Of a stretch of DNA of 64,000 nt, positions 15,961 to 28,219 are shown piece after piece. Under the pieces are notes generated by a model. That model had not been told where the DNA came from and did no database searches. It saw only the letters and a list, made by a program, of their open reading frames with translations. The DNA comes from Pedobacter sp. N36a. GTDB lineage: Bacteria > Bacteroidota > Bacteroidia > Sphingobacteriales > Sphingobacteriaceae. The stretch lies in NCBI RefSeq assembly GCF_014472395.1, contig NZ_JACSZW010000008.1:62001-126000 (forward strand), written 5' to 3'. The position numbers and the translations under genes were made by a program. Positions within the stretch are counted from its first letter, which is position 1; every line of letters starts with the position of its first letter.

Positions 15961-18900
15961 TTGGCAAATAAAGTCGACCAAAGAGTAAATTTTGCACGTA
16001 GTAAGCACATCATAGATTACCCGGATTTTCTAGATGTACAGTTGCAATCATTCAGAGAATTTTTTCAGATCGAGACCACTTCAGATAATCGTCACACAGA
16101 AGGTTTATTTAAGGTGTTTGCTGAAAACTTCCCAATCACAGATTCTAGAAATATCTTTGTTTTAGAATTCCTAGATTATTTTATTGATCCACCGCGTTAC
16201 GATATACCTGAGTGTATTGACCGTGGGTTAACGTATAGTGTTCCATTAAAAGCGAAGCTGAAACTTTCTTGTAATGATGCAGAACACGAAGATTTTGAAA
16301 CCATCATTCAAGATGTGTACCTGGGAACTATTCCATATATGACCCCTAAAGGTACCTTCGTAATCAACGGTGCAGAGCGCGTAATTGTTTCGCAATTACA
16401 CAGGTCGCCAGGTGTGTTCTTCGGCCAGAGCCGTCACACAAATGGTACTAAGCTTTATTCTGCGCGTGTGATTCCTTTCAAAGGATCATGGATCGAGTTT
16501 GCTACAGACGTGAACAACGTGATGTATGCTTACATCGACCGTAAGAAAAAATTCCCGGTAACTACGTTATTGCGTGCGATCGGTTACGATTCTGATAAAG
16601 ACATCCTTGAATTATTTGATCTTGCTGATGAAGTAAAAGTTAGCAAATCAGGTTTAAAGAAATATATCGGACGTAAACTTGCTGCAAGGGTTCTAAGAAA
16701 ATGGGTTGAAGATTTTGTGGATGAAGATACCGGTGAGGTAGTTTCCATTGATCGTAACGAAGTAATCTTAGACAGAGATACTGTTTTAGAAGATGAGCAC
16801 ATTGATATGATCATTGATGCGGGCGTTAAAACGATCATCTTATCTAAAGATGATGGTGCCAGCCAAGCTGATTATACCATTATCTATAATACATTACAAA
16901 AAGATACTTCAAACTCTGAAAAAGAGGCTGTTGAAAACATCTATCGTGCTTTGCGTAACGCAGAACCGCCTGATGAGGAAACTGCAAGAGGTATCATTGA
17001 GCGTTTGTTCTTCTCGGATAAACGTTATGACTTAGGAGATGTAGGTAGATACCGCATCAACCGTAAGTTGAAAATGGATACTCCAGATCACGTTAAAGTA
17101 TTGACAAAAGCGGATATTATTGCGATTGTTAAATACCTGATCAAATTGATCAACTCAAAAGAAGAAGTGGATGATATTGATCACTTGTCGAATCGTCGTG
17201 TTCGTACAGTAGGTGAGCAATTATACGCTCAATTTGGTGTTGGTTTAGCGCGTATGGCTCGTACCATTCGTGAACGTATGAACATTCGTGATAACGAGGT
17301 GTTTACGCCAACAGACTTAATTAATGCCCGTACTTTATCGTCGGTAATTAATTCATTCTTTGGTACCAACCAGTTGTCGCAGTTCATGGACCAGACGAAT
17401 CCTCTGGCAGAGATTACGCACAAGCGTCGTCTTTCAGCCTTAGGCCCAGGTGGTCTTTCACGTGAACGTGCCGGTTTCGAGGTACGTGACGTTCACTATA
17501 CTCACTACGGTCGTCTTTGTACGATTGAAACTCCGGAGGGTCCAAACATTGGTTTGATCTCTTCTCTTTGCGTTCACGCGAAGATCAATAACTTAGGTTT
17601 TATTGAAACTCCATACAAAAAAGTTAAAGACGGAATTGTTCAGGTAGATGAGGATGTGATTTACCTGTCTGCAGAAGATGAAGATGGTAAAACTATTGCA
17701 CAAGCGAATGCTGCTTATGATGATCAAGGTAATTTCACCACTGCACGTGTTAAAGCACGTTACGAGGGTGACTTCCCGGTTATTGAGCCTGAGAAATTAG
17801 ACTTAATGGACGTGGCACCTAATCAGATTACATCGATCGCTGCTTCGTTGATTCCGTTCCTGGAGCATGATGATGCGAACAGGGCCTTGATGGGATCCAA
17901 CATGCAACGTCAGGCCGTACCATTGTTACGTCCTGAAGCACCAATCGTTGGTACAGGTTTAGAAGGTCGCGTAGCCCGCGATTCAAGAACACTGATCAAT
18001 GCTGAAGGTGAAGGTGTAGTAGAATATGTGGATTCAAATGAAATCACCATCAAGTATGTAAGAAACGATGCAGATCGTTTGGTTTCATTCGAAGGTGATA
18101 GCAAAACATATAAATTAATCAAATTCAAGAAAACCAATCAGAATACTTGTATCAACTTGAAACCAATCGTTAAGAAAGGTCAGAAAGTAGTAAAAGGACA
18201 AGTACTATGTGAAGGTTATGCTACTGAAAATGGGGAGTTGGCATTAGGAAGAAACTTAAAAGTTGCTTTCATGCCTTGGCAAGGATACAACTTTGAGGAT
18301 GCGATCGTAATTAGCGAACGTATTGTTCGTGAAGATATCTTTACTTCATTACACATCGAAGAGTTTGAATTAGAAGTACGTGATACAAAACGTGGAGAAG
18401 AGGAATTAACACCAGATATCCCTAACGTTTCTGAAGAAGCTACTAAAGATTTAGATGAAAACGGTATCATCCGTGTAGGTGCTGAAGTGAAAGAAGGAGA
18501 CATCCTGATTGGTAAAATCACTCCTAAAGGAGAATCTGATCCTTCGCCGGAAGAGAAATTATTACGTGCGATCTTTGGTGATAAAGCAGGTGATGTGAAA
18601 GATGCATCCTTGAAAACTCCACCATCGATTAAAGGTGTGGTAATTGATACGAAGTTATTCTCTAGAGCTAAGAAAACTACTAAAGCTGAAGAAAAAGCGG
18701 CGATAGAGAAATTAGATAAGAGATATGACCTTGCAACTACTAATCTGAAAAATGAGCTTGTAGATAAGTTATTCCAGATTGTAAACGGTAAAACATCTCA
18801 AGGTGTATTCAATGTTTACAAGGAATTATTGTTCCCTAAAGGCGCTAAATTTACGCAGAAAAGTCTTGCTGATCTGGAATATGCTCACATCAACCCATAC

Positions 18901-19764
18901 AAATGGACTACTGATGAAGAGAAAAATGACCAGATTAAATTGCTGTTGCACAACTATGGTATTCGTGTGAACGAAGAACTAGGTGCTTACAAACGTGATA
19001 AATTCGCCATCAGTGTTGGTGATGAATTGCCATCAGGTATTGTACAAATGGCTAAGGTTTATGTAGCTAAAAAACGTAAATTAAAAGTAGGTGATAAGAT
19101 GGCTGGTCGTCACGGTAATAAGGGTATTGTAGCCCGTATCGTTCGTGATGAAGATATGCCGTTCTTAGAAGATGGAACACCTGTTGATATCGTGTTGAAC
19201 CCACTGGGTGTACCTTCACGTATGAACTTGGGCCAGATCTATGAAACTGTATTGGCATGGGCCGGTAAAGAGTTGGGTGTGAAATTTGCCACTCCAATCT
19301 TTGATGGTGCTAAACATGACGAGGTAGAAGACTGGATCGCTAAAGCTGGTGTACCTGCTTCAGGTAGAACTTACTTACATAATGGTTTAACGGGTGAGAA
19401 ATTTGACCAGCCAACAACTGTAGGTATTATCTACATGTTGAAATTAGGGCACATGGTTGATGATAAGATGCACGCTCGTTCAATCGGACCATATTCATTA
19501 ATTACACAACAGCCATTGGGTGGTAAAGCTCAGTTCGGTGGACAGCGTTTTGGTGAGATGGAGGTTTGGGCATTAGAGGCATTCGGTGCGGCTAATATCC
19601 TACAAGAGATCTTAACTGTTAAGTCAGATGATGTGATCGGTAGGGCCAAAACTTATGAGGCGATTGTAAAAGGCGAAAACCTTCCTACGCCAGGTGTACC
19701 AGAATCATTCAATGTATTGGTACATGAGTTACGCGGATTAGGTTTAGATATTACGTTAGACTAA
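15961..19764 (+). CDS. rpoB: DNA-directed RNA polymerase subunit beta
   Basis: The 1267-residue beta subunit begins at a TTG codon ('[20 protein letters not shown]'); no in-frame ATG lies just upstream. Visible hallmarks are the rifampicin pocket ('[20 protein letters not shown]' then '[14 protein letters not shown]'), '[12 protein letters not shown]', and the C-terminal active-site region ('[14 protein letters not shown]', '[17 protein letters not shown]'). The usual rifampicin-contact residues are in their wild-type state by eye. It is shorter than E. coli RpoB because lineage-specific insertions differ. A 154-bp spacer with a hairpin separates it from rplL. Confidence 0.99.
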   Translation: MANKVDQRVNFARSKHIIDYPDFLDVQLQSFREFFQIETTSDNRHTEGLFKVFAENFPITDSRNIFVLEFLDYFIDPPRYDIPECIDRGLTYSVPLKAKLKLSCNDAEHEDFETIIQDVYLGTIPYMTPKGTFVINGAERVIVSQLHRSPGVFFGQSRHTNGTKLYSARVIPFKGSWIEFATDVNNVMYAYIDRKKKFPVTTLLRAIGYDSDKDILELFDLADEVKVSKSGLKKYIGRKLAARVLRKWVEDFVDEDTGEVVSIDRNEVILDRDTVLEDEHIDMIIDAGVKTIILSKDDGASQADYTIIYNTLQKDTSNSEKEAVENIYRALRNAEPPDEETARGIIERLFFSDKRYDLGDVGRYRINRKLKMDTPDHVKVLTKADIIAIVKYLIKLINSKEEVDDIDHLSNRRVRTVGEQLYAQFGVGLARMARTIRERMNIRDNEVFTPTDLINARTLSSVINSFFGTNQLSQFMDQTNPLAEITHKRRLSALGPGGLSRERAGFEVRDVHYTHYGRLCTIETPEGPNIGLISSLCVHAKINNLGFIETPYKKVKDGIVQVDEDVIYLSAEDEDGKTIAQANAAYDDQGNFTTARVKARYEGDFPVIEPEKLDLMDVAPNQITSIAASLIPFLEHDDANRALMGSNMQRQAVPLLRPEAPIVGTGLEGRVARDSRTLINAEGEGVVEYVDSNEITIKYVRNDADRLVSFEGDSKTYKLIKFKKTNQNTCINLKPIVKKGQKVVKGQVLCEGYATENGELALGRNLKVAFMPWQGYNFEDAIVISERIVREDIFTSLHIEEFELEVRDTKRGEEELTPDIPNVSEEATKDLDENGIIRVGAEVKEGDILIGKITPKGESDPSPEEKLLRAIFGDKAGDVKDASLKTPPSIKGVVIDTKLFSRAKKTTKAEEKAAIEKLDKRYDLATTNLKNELVDKLFQIVNGKTSQGVFNVYKELLFPKGAKFTQKSLADLEYAHINPYKWTTDEEKNDQIKLLLHNYGIRVNEELGAYKRDKFAISVGDELPSGIVQMAKVYVAKKRKLKVGDKMAGRHGNKGIVARIVRDEDMPFLEDGTPVDIVLNPLGVPSRMNLGQIYETVLAWAGKELGVKFATPIFDGAKHDEVEDWIAKAGVPASGRTYLHNGLTGEKFDQPTTVGIIYMLKLGHMVDDKMHARSIGPYSLITQQPLGGKAQFGGQRFGEMEVWALEAFGAANILQEILTVKSDDVIGRAKTYEAIVKGENLPTPGVPESFNVLVHELRGLGLDITLD

Positions 19765-19780
19765 TGTTGAATTTTTTAAT

Positions 19781-19824
19781 GCTGGAACGGACCGCAGTTA
19801 AGCTGGTGTCCGTTCCGGCTTTTT
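19781..19824 (+). terminator. terminator-like hairpin between rpoB and rpoC
   Basis: A 12-bp stem with one G-T pair (19781-19792 with 19808-19819) is followed at once by TTTTT. It looks like an intrinsic terminator, yet rpoC starts only 28 bp later and has no obvious own promoter, so partial attenuation or processing is more likely. Confidence 0.65.
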
Positions 19825-19851
19825 AAATTTTCAAATTCAAACAAAAGAGCT

Positions 19852-22800
19852 ATGTCTTACAAAAAGGATAATAAATTAAAAAGCAATTTCACCTCGATCA
19901 CCATTAGTTTGGCATCGCCGGAGGCTATTTTAGAGCGCTCTAGTGGGGAGGTGTTAAAACCTGAGACGATCAATTACCGTACTTACAAACCTGAGCGTGA
20001 TGGTTTGTTCTGCGAGCGTATTTTCGGTCCGGTTAAAGATTACGAATGTCATTGCGGTAAATACAAACGTATCCGTTATAAGGGTATTGTATGTGACCGT
20101 TGTGGTGTTGAGGTTACAGAAAAGAAAGTACGTAGAGAGCGTATGGGACACATCAATCTGGTAGTTCCTGTGGCGCATATCTGGTATTTCCGCTCTTTAC
20201 CAAATAAAATTGGATACTTATTAGGATTGCCTACAAAGAGATTAGATTTGATCATTTACTACGAGCGTTATGTAGTAATTCAACCTGGTTTCATGGCAGA
20301 AGAAGGCATTCAATACATGGATTTCTTAACTGAAGAGGAATATCTTGATATTCTTGATAAGTTGCCAAAAGAAAACCAATATTTAGACGATAAAGACCCT
20401 AATAAATTCATCGCCAAAATGGGTGCTGAAGCATTAGAAGATTTATTGAAACGTATTGATTTAGATACTTTATCTTATAATTTACGCCACCAGGCTGCAA
20501 ACGAAACTTCTCAGCAACGTAAAAACGAAGCTTTGAAACGTTTACAGGTAGTGGAAGCTTTCCGTGGTGCAAGAACCCGTATTGAGAATAACCCAGAGTG
20601 GATGATCATCAAGATCGTTCCAGTTATTCCACCGGAATTGCGTCCGTTAGTACCTCTTGAAGGTGGTCGTTTCGCGACTTCAGATCTAAATGATCTATAC
20701 CGTCGTGTGATTATCCGTAACAATCGTTTGAAACGTTTAATCGAGATCAAAGCGCCGGAAGTAATTTTACGTAACGAAAAACGTATGTTACAGGAAGCGG
20801 TAGATTCGTTATTTGATAACTCACGAAAAGTAAATGCAGTTAAAACTGAAGGTAACCGTGCTTTAAAATCTCTTTCAGACATCCTGAAAGGTAAACAAGG
20901 TCGTTTCCGTCAGAATTTATTAGGTAAACGTGTGGATTATTCTGCTCGTTCGGTAATTGTTGTCGGTCCAAACCTTAAATTACATGAATGCGGTTTACCT
21001 AAAGATATGGCTGCTGAGCTATTCAAACCGTTTATCATTCGCAAGATGATAGAAAGAGGTATCGTTAAAACAGTAAAATCTGCAAAGAAAATTGTAGACA
21101 GAAAAGACCCATTAGTTTGGGATATTCTGGAGAATGTTTTAAAAGGTCACCCGGTATTACTGAATCGTGCACCAACACTACACAGATTGGGTATCCAGTC
21201 TTTCCAACCTAAATTGGTGGAAGGTAAAGCGATCCAATTACACCCATTAGTATGTACCGCATTTAACGCGGATTTTGACGGTGACCAGATGGCAGTACAC
21301 TTGCCATTAGGACACGCCGCAATCTTAGAGGCACAAGTATTAATGCTTGCTGCGCACAACATTCTAAACCCTGCAAACGGAACGCCGATTACTGTACCTT
21401 CACAGGATATGGTTTTGGGTCTTTACTACATTACTAAAGGCCGTAGAACAGACGATAAACGTGTAGTTAACGGACAAGATTTCTCCTTCTATTCTCCTGA
21501 AGAAGTAATCATTGCTTACAATGAGAAGAGAATTGATCTTCACGCGTTTATCAAAGTGAAGGTAAATGTGAAACTGGAAGACGGAACAATCGTTAATAAA
21601 TTGTTGGATACAACTGTAGGTCGTGTACTATTTAATCAAATGGTTCCGGCAGAAGTTGGTTACATCAATGAACTATTGACTAAGAAATCTCTTAGAGATA
21701 TCATTGGTCACGTAGTAAAAGTTACCGGTATGTCTCGCGCAGCAAGATTCTTAGATGATATCAAAGAATTAGGTTTCCAAATGGCATTCAGAGGAGGTTT
21801 ATCATTTAATTTACAAGATGTAAACATTCCTGTTGAGAAACAAGCGCTATTGGAACAAGCTTCTGCTGAAGTTGAAGAAGTAAGGAATAACTATAACATG
21901 GGATTCATTACCAACAACGAGCGTTACAACCAAATTATCGATATCTGGACTCGTATCAATAACCGTTTAACATCATTCGTGATGACTCAGTTATCGAGCG
22001 ATAATCAAGGTTTCAACTCAGTTTACATGATGTTGGATTCTGGAGCCCGTGGTTCGAAAGAGCAGATTCGTCAGCTATGCGGTATGCGTGGTTTGATGGC
22101 TAAGCCTCAGAAATCAGGTTCAGGTGGTGAGATTATTGAAAATCCGATTCTATCTAACTTTAAGGAAGGTCTATCGGTATTAGAATACTTTATCTCTACT
22201 CACGGTGCGCGTAAAGGTCTTGCGGATACGGCGTTAAAAACGGCGGATGCGGGTTACTTGACACGTCGTTTACATGATGTAGCACAGGATATGATCGTTA
22301 ATGCAGAAGATTGTGGTACTTTAAGAGGTATGTACACTACTGCATTGAAAGATAATGAAGACATTGTTGAGCCGTTATATGACAGATTATTAGGTCGTAT
22401 CTCTCTACATGATGTATTCAATCCTATGAATGGTGAACTGTTAGTGGGAGCCGGAATGGATATTGATGAAGATATTGCAAAAGCAATTGAAGAATCACCA
22501 TTAGAAGGTGTTGAAATTCGTTCGGTATTAACCTGCGAAAATAAACGCGGAGTTTGTGCGCTTTGTTACGGTCGTAACTTAGCAACTGGTAAACGTGTTC
22601 AAAAAGGGGAAGCTGTCGGTGTAATTGCTGCACAATCCATCGGTGAGCCGGGTACACAGTTAACACTTCGTACGTTCCACGTTGGGGGTACTGCATCGAA
22701 CATTGCTGCAGAATCTCAAATCAATGCTAAATTTGATGGTATCATCGAGTTTGAAAATGTTCGTACAGTTGAGAATGATACTGAAGATGGTGTGAAACAA

Positions 22801-24138
22801 ATTGTTTTAGGTCGTTCAGGTGAGTTCAAAATTGTAGAGCCTGGTACAAACAAAGTGATCATGACCAATAACATTCCTTACGGTTCATTCTTATATGTTG
22901 AGGATGGTGCTAAAATCACTAAAGGGGATAAGATTTGTTCATGGGATCCATATAACGCGGTAATTATCTCTGAGTTCGCTGGTAAAATCGAATTTGATGC
23001 GATCGTTGAAGGTGTAACCTTCCGTGAAGAGTCAGATGAGCAAACTGGTCACCGTGAGAAAGTAATTATCGATACACGTGATAAAACTAAAAACCCTTCT
23101 GTACGGGTTGTGGATAAAAAAGGTGAATTGATCAGAGGATATAACATCCCTGTTGGAGCCCACATCGCTATCGATGAAGGTGACGCAGTTAAAACTGGTC
23201 AGATCCTGGTTAAGATTCCTCGTGCAACTGGTAAAACTAGAGATATCACGGGTGGTTTACCACGTGTAACGGAGCTTTTCGAAGCACGTAACCCTTCAAA
23301 CCCTGCTGTAGTAACAGAGATTGATGGTGTGGTAACCTTAGGTGGCGTTAAACGTGGTAACCGCGAAATGACGATCGAATCTAAAGACGGCGAAGTTAAA
23401 AAATACCTTGTTCCATTGTCTAAACACATCCTGGTTCAGGATAATGACTTTGTGAAAGCAGGTATGCCTCTGTCTGATGGTTCTATCTCTCCAGCGGATA
23501 TCTTAGCGATTAAAGGCCCTGCTGCTGTACAAGAATATCTAGTGAATGGTATCCAAGAGGTTTACCGCTTACAAGGTGTGAAAATCAATGATAAACACTT
23601 TGAGGTGATTGTACACCAGATGATGCAAAAAGTCCATATTGAAGATCCGGGAGATACCACTTTCTTAGAGAATAATCTTGCAGATCGTTGGGACTTCATG
23701 ATTGAGAATGACGAGATCTATGACAAGAAAGTTGTGGTAGAAGCTGGTGATTCTAACACAGTGAAACCTGGACAAATCCTTTCTTTACGTAAATTAAGAG
23801 ATGAAAATTCTCAATTGAAACGTAAAGATCTGAGACAAATTGAAGTTCGTGATGCAAGACCTGCAACTGCGAGTTCAATGTTACAAGGTATTACACGTGC
23901 TTCATTAGGAACGAAATCGTTCATCTCTGCAGCATCCTTCCAGGAGACTACAAAAGTGTTAAACGAAGCAGCAATCGCTGGTAAACGTGATAACATGCTT
24001 GGATTAAAAGAAAACGTAATTGTTGGACACTTAATTCCTTCAGGTACAGGTGTACGTGGATATGAGCGTATCATTGTAGGTTCACAAGAAGAATACGATA
24101 AATTATTAGCTTCGAAACAAGAAGAAGTAGATGCTTAA
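19852..24138 (+). CDS. rpoC: DNA-directed RNA polymerase subunit beta'
   Basis: The 1428-residue catalytic subunit carries the N-terminal zinc-binding cysteines ('[20 protein letters not shown]'), the Mg-binding loop '[12 protein letters not shown]' near residue 473, the trigger-loop region ('[16 protein letters not shown]') and the second zinc site ('[13 protein letters not shown]'). It is complete and of normal length for Bacteroidota. It ends in a strong terminator. Confidence 0.99.
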   Translation: MSYKKDNKLKSNFTSITISLASPEAILERSSGEVLKPETINYRTYKPERDGLFCERIFGPVKDYECHCGKYKRIRYKGIVCDRCGVEVTEKKVRRERMGHINLVVPVAHIWYFRSLPNKIGYLLGLPTKRLDLIIYYERYVVIQPGFMAEEGIQYMDFLTEEEYLDILDKLPKENQYLDDKDPNKFIAKMGAEALEDLLKRIDLDTLSYNLRHQAANETSQQRKNEALKRLQVVEAFRGARTRIENNPEWMIIKIVPVIPPELRPLVPLEGGRFATSDLNDLYRRVIIRNNRLKRLIEIKAPEVILRNEKRMLQEAVDSLFDNSRKVNAVKTEGNRALKSLSDILKGKQGRFRQNLLGKRVDYSARSVIVVGPNLKLHECGLPKDMAAELFKPFIIRKMIERGIVKTVKSAKKIVDRKDPLVWDILENVLKGHPVLLNRAPTLHRLGIQSFQPKLVEGKAIQLHPLVCTAFNADFDGDQMAVHLPLGHAAILEAQVLMLAAHNILNPANGTPITVPSQDMVLGLYYITKGRRTDDKRVVNGQDFSFYSPEEVIIAYNEKRIDLHAFIKVKVNVKLEDGTIVNKLLDTTVGRVLFNQMVPAEVGYINELLTKKSLRDIIGHVVKVTGMSRAARFLDDIKELGFQMAFRGGLSFNLQDVNIPVEKQALLEQASAEVEEVRNNYNMGFITNNERYNQIIDIWTRINNRLTSFVMTQLSSDNQGFNSVYMMLDSGARGSKEQIRQLCGMRGLMAKPQKSGSGGEIIENPILSNFKEGLSVLEYFISTHGARKGLADTALKTADAGYLTRRLHDVAQDMIVNAEDCGTLRGMYTTALKDNEDIVEPLYDRLLGRISLHDVFNPMNGELLVGAGMDIDEDIAKAIEESPLEGVEIRSVLTCENKRGVCALCYGRNLATGKRVQKGEAVGVIAAQSIGEPGTQLTLRTFHVGGTASNIAAESQINAKFDGIIEFENVRTVENDTEDGVKQIVLGRSGEFKIVEPGTNKVIMTNNIPYGSFLYVEDGAKITKGDKICSWDPYNAVIISEFAGKIEFDAIVEGVTFREESDEQTGHREKVIIDTRDKTKNPSVRVVDKKGELIRGYNIPVGAHIAIDEGDAVKTGQILVKIPRATGKTRDITGGLPRVTELFEARNPSNPAVVTEIDGVVTLGGVKRGNREMTIESKDGEVKKYLVPLSKHILVQDNDFVKAGMPLSDGSISPADILAIKGPAAVQEYLVNGIQEVYRLQGVKINDKHFEVIVHQMMQKVHIEDPGDTTFLENNLADRWDFMIENDEIYDKKVVVEAGDSNTVKPGQILSLRKLRDENSQLKRKDLRQIEVRDARPATASSMLQGITRASLGTKSFISAASFQETTKVLNEAAIAGKRDNMLGLKENVIVGHLIPSGTGVRGYERIIVGSQEEYDKLLASKQEEVDA

Positions 24139-24156
24139 TATTTAAATATCTTTTGA

Positions 24157-24193
24157 AAAGTCCCCCTTCTGATAAAGTCGGGGGACTTTTTTT
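24157..24193 (+). terminator. rho-independent terminator after rpoC
   Basis: A 10-bp stem with five G-C pairs at its top (24157-24166 with 24180-24189, loop of 13 nt) is followed by TTTTT. It ends the rplKAJL-rpoBC transcript. Confidence 0.9.
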
Positions 24194-24263
24194 ATGCGTA
24201 ATGCTTTGGAAAATAATTGGCCATCCACTACCTCCATATGGATTAAAGTAATAGTTTTGTGCT

Positions 24264-24578
24264 ATGGAAGAACAGCAAAATGACAACCAATTAAGTATTG
24301 AACTTTCTGAAGAGATCGCAGAAGGGATTTTTTCGAATCTAGCCATCATCACACATTCCAATACGGAGTTTGTACTGGACTTTATCAGAGTGATGCCTGG
24401 GGTGCCTAAGGCGAGAGTGAAATCAAGAATTATACTGACACCGGAACATGCTAAAAGGTTAATGGCGGCAATGCAAGATAATCTCGAAAAATATGAAACT
24501 GCTTATGGCAAAATTAAAACGCAGGATGAGCCTCCTGGATTTCCAATGAATTTTGGAGGACCAACAGCTCAGGCTTAA
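24264..24578 (+). CDS. DUF3467 domain-containing protein
   Basis: The 104-residue cytoplasmic protein has the DUF3467 pattern: 'FSNLAIITHSNTEFVLDFI', 'RVMPGVPKARVKSRIILTPE' and 'HAKRLMAAMQDNLEKYE'. The family is widespread in bacteria and in Bacteroidota regularly follows rpoC; its function is unknown. The Pro/Gly-rich tail is variable. Its stop overlaps the miaA stop by 4 bp (convergent). Confidence 0.88.
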   Translation: MEEQQNDNQLSIELSEEIAEGIFSNLAIITHSNTEFVLDFIRVMPGVPKARVKSRIILTPEHAKRLMAAMQDNLEKYETAYGKIKTQDEPPGFPMNFGGPTAQA

Positions 24579-25486
24579 GATTTTAATGCATTATTGATAT
24601 GAAGGATGACGGCTTTGCTGGCATTGGGTTCGAACCAGGCAGTGTTGTCATCCCTTCTAAACCAGGTCAGCTGGCGTTTCGCAAAGCGACGTGTGTTTTG
24701 CTTGATTTTATCTACCGCAGCTTCTAGTGGGGTATGACCATCAAGAAAGTCGAATAATTCCGAATAACCTACCGTATTTAAGGCATTGTACTTTCTATAC
24801 TCCTGTAGCCCTTTTACCTCTTCCAGCAAACCTGCGTCCATCATTTGGTCAACTCTATGGTTGATGCGCTGATAGAGTGCTATACGGTCTATATTGAGCC
24901 CTATTTTAATGATGTTGAAAGGTCTTTGCTTTTTACTGTTGGTTTGATAGGAGGAGAGTTTCTCGCCAGTAGACAGGAAGAATTCCAATCCCCTGACCAT
25001 CCTTTGTGGGTTGGCCTGATCTACTTTTTCATAATACTCAGGATCATGGATTTTTAGCTGCTGTTTGATGGATTCAATCCCTTCATTTTCCAGCTTTTGT
25101 TTTAATTGTTCGCGGATGTTGAGGTCTGTATCCGGAAGGTCATCGAGGCCATTGCATACAGCATCAATGTATAAACCGGATCCGCCGACCATCATCAGCA
25201 GATCCTGTTTTTTAAAAAGTTCTTCCATCAGCTGTAAGGCTTGTACTTCAAAGTCTCCGGTGCTAAACAGGGTTGTTATACTATGGGAGTTAATGAAATG
25301 ATGAGGGGCCGCATTTAACTCTTCCTGGGAAGGTTTTGCAGTCCCAATTTGCATCTCCTTAAAGAACTGACGGGAATCCGCCGAAATGATCTCTGTAGAA
25401 AAGTGTCTGGCCAGTTCAATAGCCAATGCAGTTTTTCCTATTCCGGTAGGGCCTACAATTACAATTAAGGTTTTATTCAATAGCAT
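24575..25486 (-). CDS. miaA: tRNA dimethylallyltransferase
   Basis: MiaA adds a dimethylallyl group to A37 of tRNAs reading UNN codons. The 303 residues show the P-loop 'GPTGIGKTALAIEL' (residues 12-25), 'ISADSRQFFKEMQIGTAKPS' with the Asp of the active site, 'MVGGSGLYIDAVCNGL', and the C-terminal 'QNTRRFAKRQLTWFRRD'. It is the last gene of a six-gene minus-strand run. tRNA-Trp in this window has the A36-A37-A38 substrate pattern. Confidence 0.97.
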   Translation of the reverse strand: MLLNKTLIVIVGPTGIGKTALAIELARHFSTEIISADSRQFFKEMQIGTAKPSQEELNAAPHHFINSHSITTLFSTGDFEVQALQLMEELFKKQDLLMMVGGSGLYIDAVCNGLDDLPDTDLNIREQLKQKLENEGIESIKQQLKIHDPEYYEKVDQANPQRMVRGLEFFLSTGEKLSSYQTNSKKQRPFNIIKIGLNIDRIALYQRINHRVDQMMDAGLLEEVKGLQEYRKYNALNTVGYSELFDFLDGHTPLEAAVDKIKQNTRRFAKRQLTWFRRDDNTAWFEPNASKAVILHINNALKS

Positions 25487-25495
25487 GATCGAATC

Positions 25496-26158
25496 CTAGT
25501 AATCGTCGTCTTTACCACCGTACTCATCATCTTCATAGCTGTCTTCGTCGCTGCCATACTCATCTGCATCAGCCGAATCTTCATCAGCGTCGTCATCAAT
25601 CGTTTTTTCTTCCGTATTGATGCCTCTTCCGTCCATGGCGGCTAATTCTTCCGTATCACCAGGAACAAAATCCAGCTCATTTAAGAAGTCAAATTCAGTA
25701 GATGCCTCATTTGAGGATACTGCAACTGCGTTGAAATTGTCTTTATCAATGATTTTAGGCGCTTCTCCAACACTTTTAACCAGTACAGGGTACTCTAGGT
25801 TCGGATCAGTTTCCAGAATGATCTTGATCAATTCTACATGAAAATCAAACGGACGATCGAAGTTGTAGATATAATAGAATTTCTGGTGCGGATCTTCGAT
25901 GAAGCTGCTCAGTTTGGCTTTTTCCATTAAAGTTACCCCTCTATCTGTTTTACGTTGATTTGGCAGGTAGGCAATTTCGTCCCCTTTGATCCAATGGTCA
26001 GTACTCACATAAAAAGAAGAGGATTTTTCAGCAGAATATCCTGTTGAGCGATGTATCGCACGATGTAAATCTTCAAATGTCTGGCTTGGTTTAATATCGA
26101 TTTCCCTAACTACCTCATCGAAATCCTCGAAACTTATTCTAAATCTATAAATTGCCAT
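25496..26158 (-). CDS. pRiA4b ORF-3-like protein with acidic tail
   Basis: The 220 residues begin with a domain resembling plasmid pRiA4b ORF-3 / TnpR-like passenger proteins ('YRFRISFEDFDEVVREIDI', 'FEDLHRAIHRSTGYSAEKSS', 'FYVSTDHW', 'MEKAKLSSFIEDPHQKFYYI'). Residues 150-220 are low-complexity and very acidic (Asp/Glu runs). Despite the plasmid-derived family name, nothing mobile is nearby and the gene is embedded 9 bp before miaA and 50 bp after cca. Function is unknown; the acidic tail suggests interaction with a basic partner, which is inference only. Confidence 0.8.
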   Translation of the reverse strand: MAIYRFRISFEDFDEVVREIDIKPSQTFEDLHRAIHRSTGYSAEKSSSFYVSTDHWIKGDEIAYLPNQRKTDRGVTLMEKAKLSSFIEDPHQKFYYIYNFDRPFDFHVELIKIILETDPNLEYPVLVKSVGEAPKIIDKDNFNAVAVSSNEASTEFDFLNELDFVPGDTEELAAMDGRGINTEEKTIDDDADEDSADADEYGSDEDSYEDDEYGGKDDDY

Positions 26159-26208
26159 CTGAGCTTTTTTTCTAGCTATAAAATTATAAAATATTATTGT
26201 ACTTTGTA

Positions 26209-27615
26209 TTAGTGCTTTACGGGCTGAAGGCCAAATTCTTTGGCTTTTTCCAGCATAAACTGTAGTGCCTCATCATAGTCATTTTTGATCTCACCTTCCA
26301 GAATTGCTTCACGGATGGCATTTTTGATGAGCCCTACTTCTTTGCCTGCGCCTAAACCAAAGATCTCCATGATGTGGGTACCTGTGATCGGCGGTTGCCA
26401 GTTTCTTACCTTGTCGCGTTCTTCTACGTCTTTAAGCTTCTGTTTAACCAGCTCAAAGTTATTACGGTACTTTTTTACTTTGTACTCGTTTTTAGTAGTG
26501 ACATCGGCGTTGCAGAGCATCATCAGACTCTCTATATCTTCACCGGCGTCAAATAATAACCTCCTGACTGCCGAATCTGTAACCACTTCCTGTGCCAGAA
26601 CAATCGGTCTGAGGTGAAGCTGTACCAATTTCTGAACCAATTTCATCTTCTCATTTAATGGAAGTTTCAATTGATTGAAAATCTGAGGTACCATTCTTGC
26701 ACCTTTGTCTTCATGACCATGAAAAGTCCAGCCATGTCCTTCTTCAAAACGCTTGGTTGCTGGTTTGGCAATGTCATGAAGAATGGCCGCCCAACGGAGC
26801 CAAAGGTCGTCGGTAGCCTCACAAATATTATCAAGAACTTGCAAGGTATGATAAAAATTATCTTTATGCCCTTTTCCATTAATGATCTCCACTCCGTAAA
26901 GATTGGCCATTTGTGGAAATACCAGGTGCAAAAGACCGGTATCAAACAGGTATTTAAAACCTATAGAAGGTGTTTTAGAAAGAATAATCTTGTTGAGTTC
27001 ATCAGTAATGCGCTCTTTTGATACGATATTGATTCTTTCTTTCTGTTTTTTGATGGCATTGATTGCACTTTCGTCTATGCTAAACTCCAATTGGGTGGCA
27101 AAACGAATTGCCCTCATCATCCTTAATGGATCATCTGAAAAAGTAAGCTCAGGATCAAGGGGTGTTCTGATGAGTTTTTGCTCCAGGTCGTTAATTCCGT
27201 TAAATGGATCAACAAGTTGTGCATAATTTTCTTTATTCAGGGAGATGGCCAGGGCATTGATCGTGAAATCTCTTCTCAGCTGATCGTCTTTGATAGTGCC
27301 GTTTTCTACGATAGGCTTGCGGGAATCTGCACGATAGGACTCTTTTCGGGCCCCAACAAATTCTATTTCCAGATCGCGGGTTTTTAACATGGCAGTGCCG
27401 AAGTTTTTAAATACCGCAACCTTGGTTTTGAGTTGCTTACCTACTAATTCAGCAAACTCAATCCCATTCCCCAGCACCACAACATCGATGTCTTTAGAGG
27501 GTCTTTTCAAGAAAATATCGCGCACATACCCACCTATTACGTATGCTTCAATCTGATGTGTTTGAGCAATATCGGCAAGGACTTTAAATATTGGATTTTG
27601 TAAATGTTTTTCCAT
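26209..27615 (-). CDS. cca: CCA-adding tRNA nucleotidyltransferase with HD domain
   Basis: This class II nucleotidyltransferase adds the 3' CCA to tRNAs. Signatures in its 468 residues: '[12 protein letters not shown]' (25-36), the metal-binding 'KDIDVVVLG' (D42/D44), '[13 protein letters not shown]', and a C-terminal HD domain ('[16 protein letters not shown]'). A poly(A) polymerase role cannot be excluded from sequence, but the tRNA genes in this window lack encoded CCA, so a CCA enzyme is required. It is in a run with tsaC and miaA. Confidence 0.92.
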   Translation of the reverse strand: MEKHLQNPIFKVLADIAQTHQIEAYVIGGYVRDIFLKRPSKDIDVVVLGNGIEFAELVGKQLKTKVAVFKNFGTAMLKTRDLEIEFVGARKESYRADSRKPIVENGTIKDDQLRRDFTINALAISLNKENYAQLVDPFNGINDLEQKLIRTPLDPELTFSDDPLRMMRAIRFATQLEFSIDESAINAIKKQKERINIVSKERITDELNKIILSKTPSIGFKYLFDTGLLHLVFPQMANLYGVEIINGKGHKDNFYHTLQVLDNICEATDDLWLRWAAILHDIAKPATKRFEEGHGWTFHGHEDKGARMVPQIFNQLKLPLNEKMKLVQKLVQLHLRPIVLAQEVVTDSAVRRLLFDAGEDIESLMMLCNADVTTKNEYKVKKYRNNFELVKQKLKDVEERDKVRNWQPPITGTHIMEIFGLGAGKEVGLIKNAIREAILEGEIKNDYDEALQFMLEKAKEFGLQPVKH

Positions 27616-27640
27616 TAATGAGTTACAAAAGTAATAAAAC

Positions 27641-28207
27641 TTACTTTCTAATAAAGGAAAATTGACCTCCGGGAGCTAATTTCATGATGGTAGAAGGTTT
27701 CTTCGGAGTCTGCAGTGCTTGTTCCCAATCAACTACGTAATCCACTGCTGCTTTAATTTCTTCTGAAATCTCATCAAAGATGACTGGGGAAGGTTCACCA
27801 GATTTATTAGCAGAAGTGGAAGTAATCGGTTTACGGAAGCGTTGAATGAGCTCCTTGCAGAAATCATGCTTTACAATTCTAATCCCTACACTGCCATCTT
27901 CATTGATCACGTTTTTAGCCAAATTTTTAGCACCTGAGAAAATGATCGTCAATGGGTTTTCCGCGTATTCGATTAAGTCGTAAGCGACTTCAGGAATCTC
28001 CGTGACATAACTTTGAAGTTTAGCATCATTGTCGAGCAGGACGATAAAGCTTTTATCTGCGCTGCGTTGTTTGATCTCATTTATTCTGGCTACTGCGGCT
28101 TCATTTGTCGCATCACATCCTAACCCCCAAACCGTGTCTGTAGGATAAAGAATCACCCCTCCGTTTTTTAATACCTGAAGGGTCTTTTCAATTTCTGTTC
28201 TAAGCAT
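27641..28207 (-). CDS. tsaC: L-threonylcarbamoyladenylate synthase (YrdC/Sua5 type)
   Basis: The enzyme makes threonylcarbamoyl-AMP from threonine, bicarbonate and ATP, the first step of t6A37 formation in tRNAs reading ANN codons. The 188 residues carry '[20 protein letters not shown]', '[13 protein letters not shown]' and '[14 protein letters not shown]' typical of single-domain YrdC-like proteins without the Sua5 C-terminal domain. It lies 25 bp before cca. Both tRNA-Thr species of this window are expected substrates of the pathway. Confidence 0.92.
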   Translation of the reverse strand: MLRTEIEKTLQVLKNGGVILYPTDTVWGLGCDATNEAAVARINEIKQRSADKSFIVLLDNDAKLQSYVTEIPEVAYDLIEYAENPLTIIFSGAKNLAKNVINEDGSVGIRIVKHDFCKELIQRFRKPITSTSANKSGEPSPVIFDEISEEIKAAVDYVVDWEQALQTPKKPSTIMKLAPGGQFSFIRK

Positions 28208-28219
28208 AACCTGTTATTT

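Noticed and set aside
17340..17560. Rifampicin-resistance substitution in rpoB
   Set aside because: The contact region reads like the wild-type consensus around FMDQTNP, THKRR and LSALGPGGL.
15961..24138. Antisense open frames of 60-125 codons within rpoB and rpoC
   Set aside because: They lie opposite conserved coding sequence, lack promoters and family features, and are expected by codon bias.
25496..26158. Transposon remnant, because of the pRiA4b/TnpR-like family name
   Set aside because: No inverted terminal repeats, transposase or target duplication; the gene is in frame and tightly packed in an operon.
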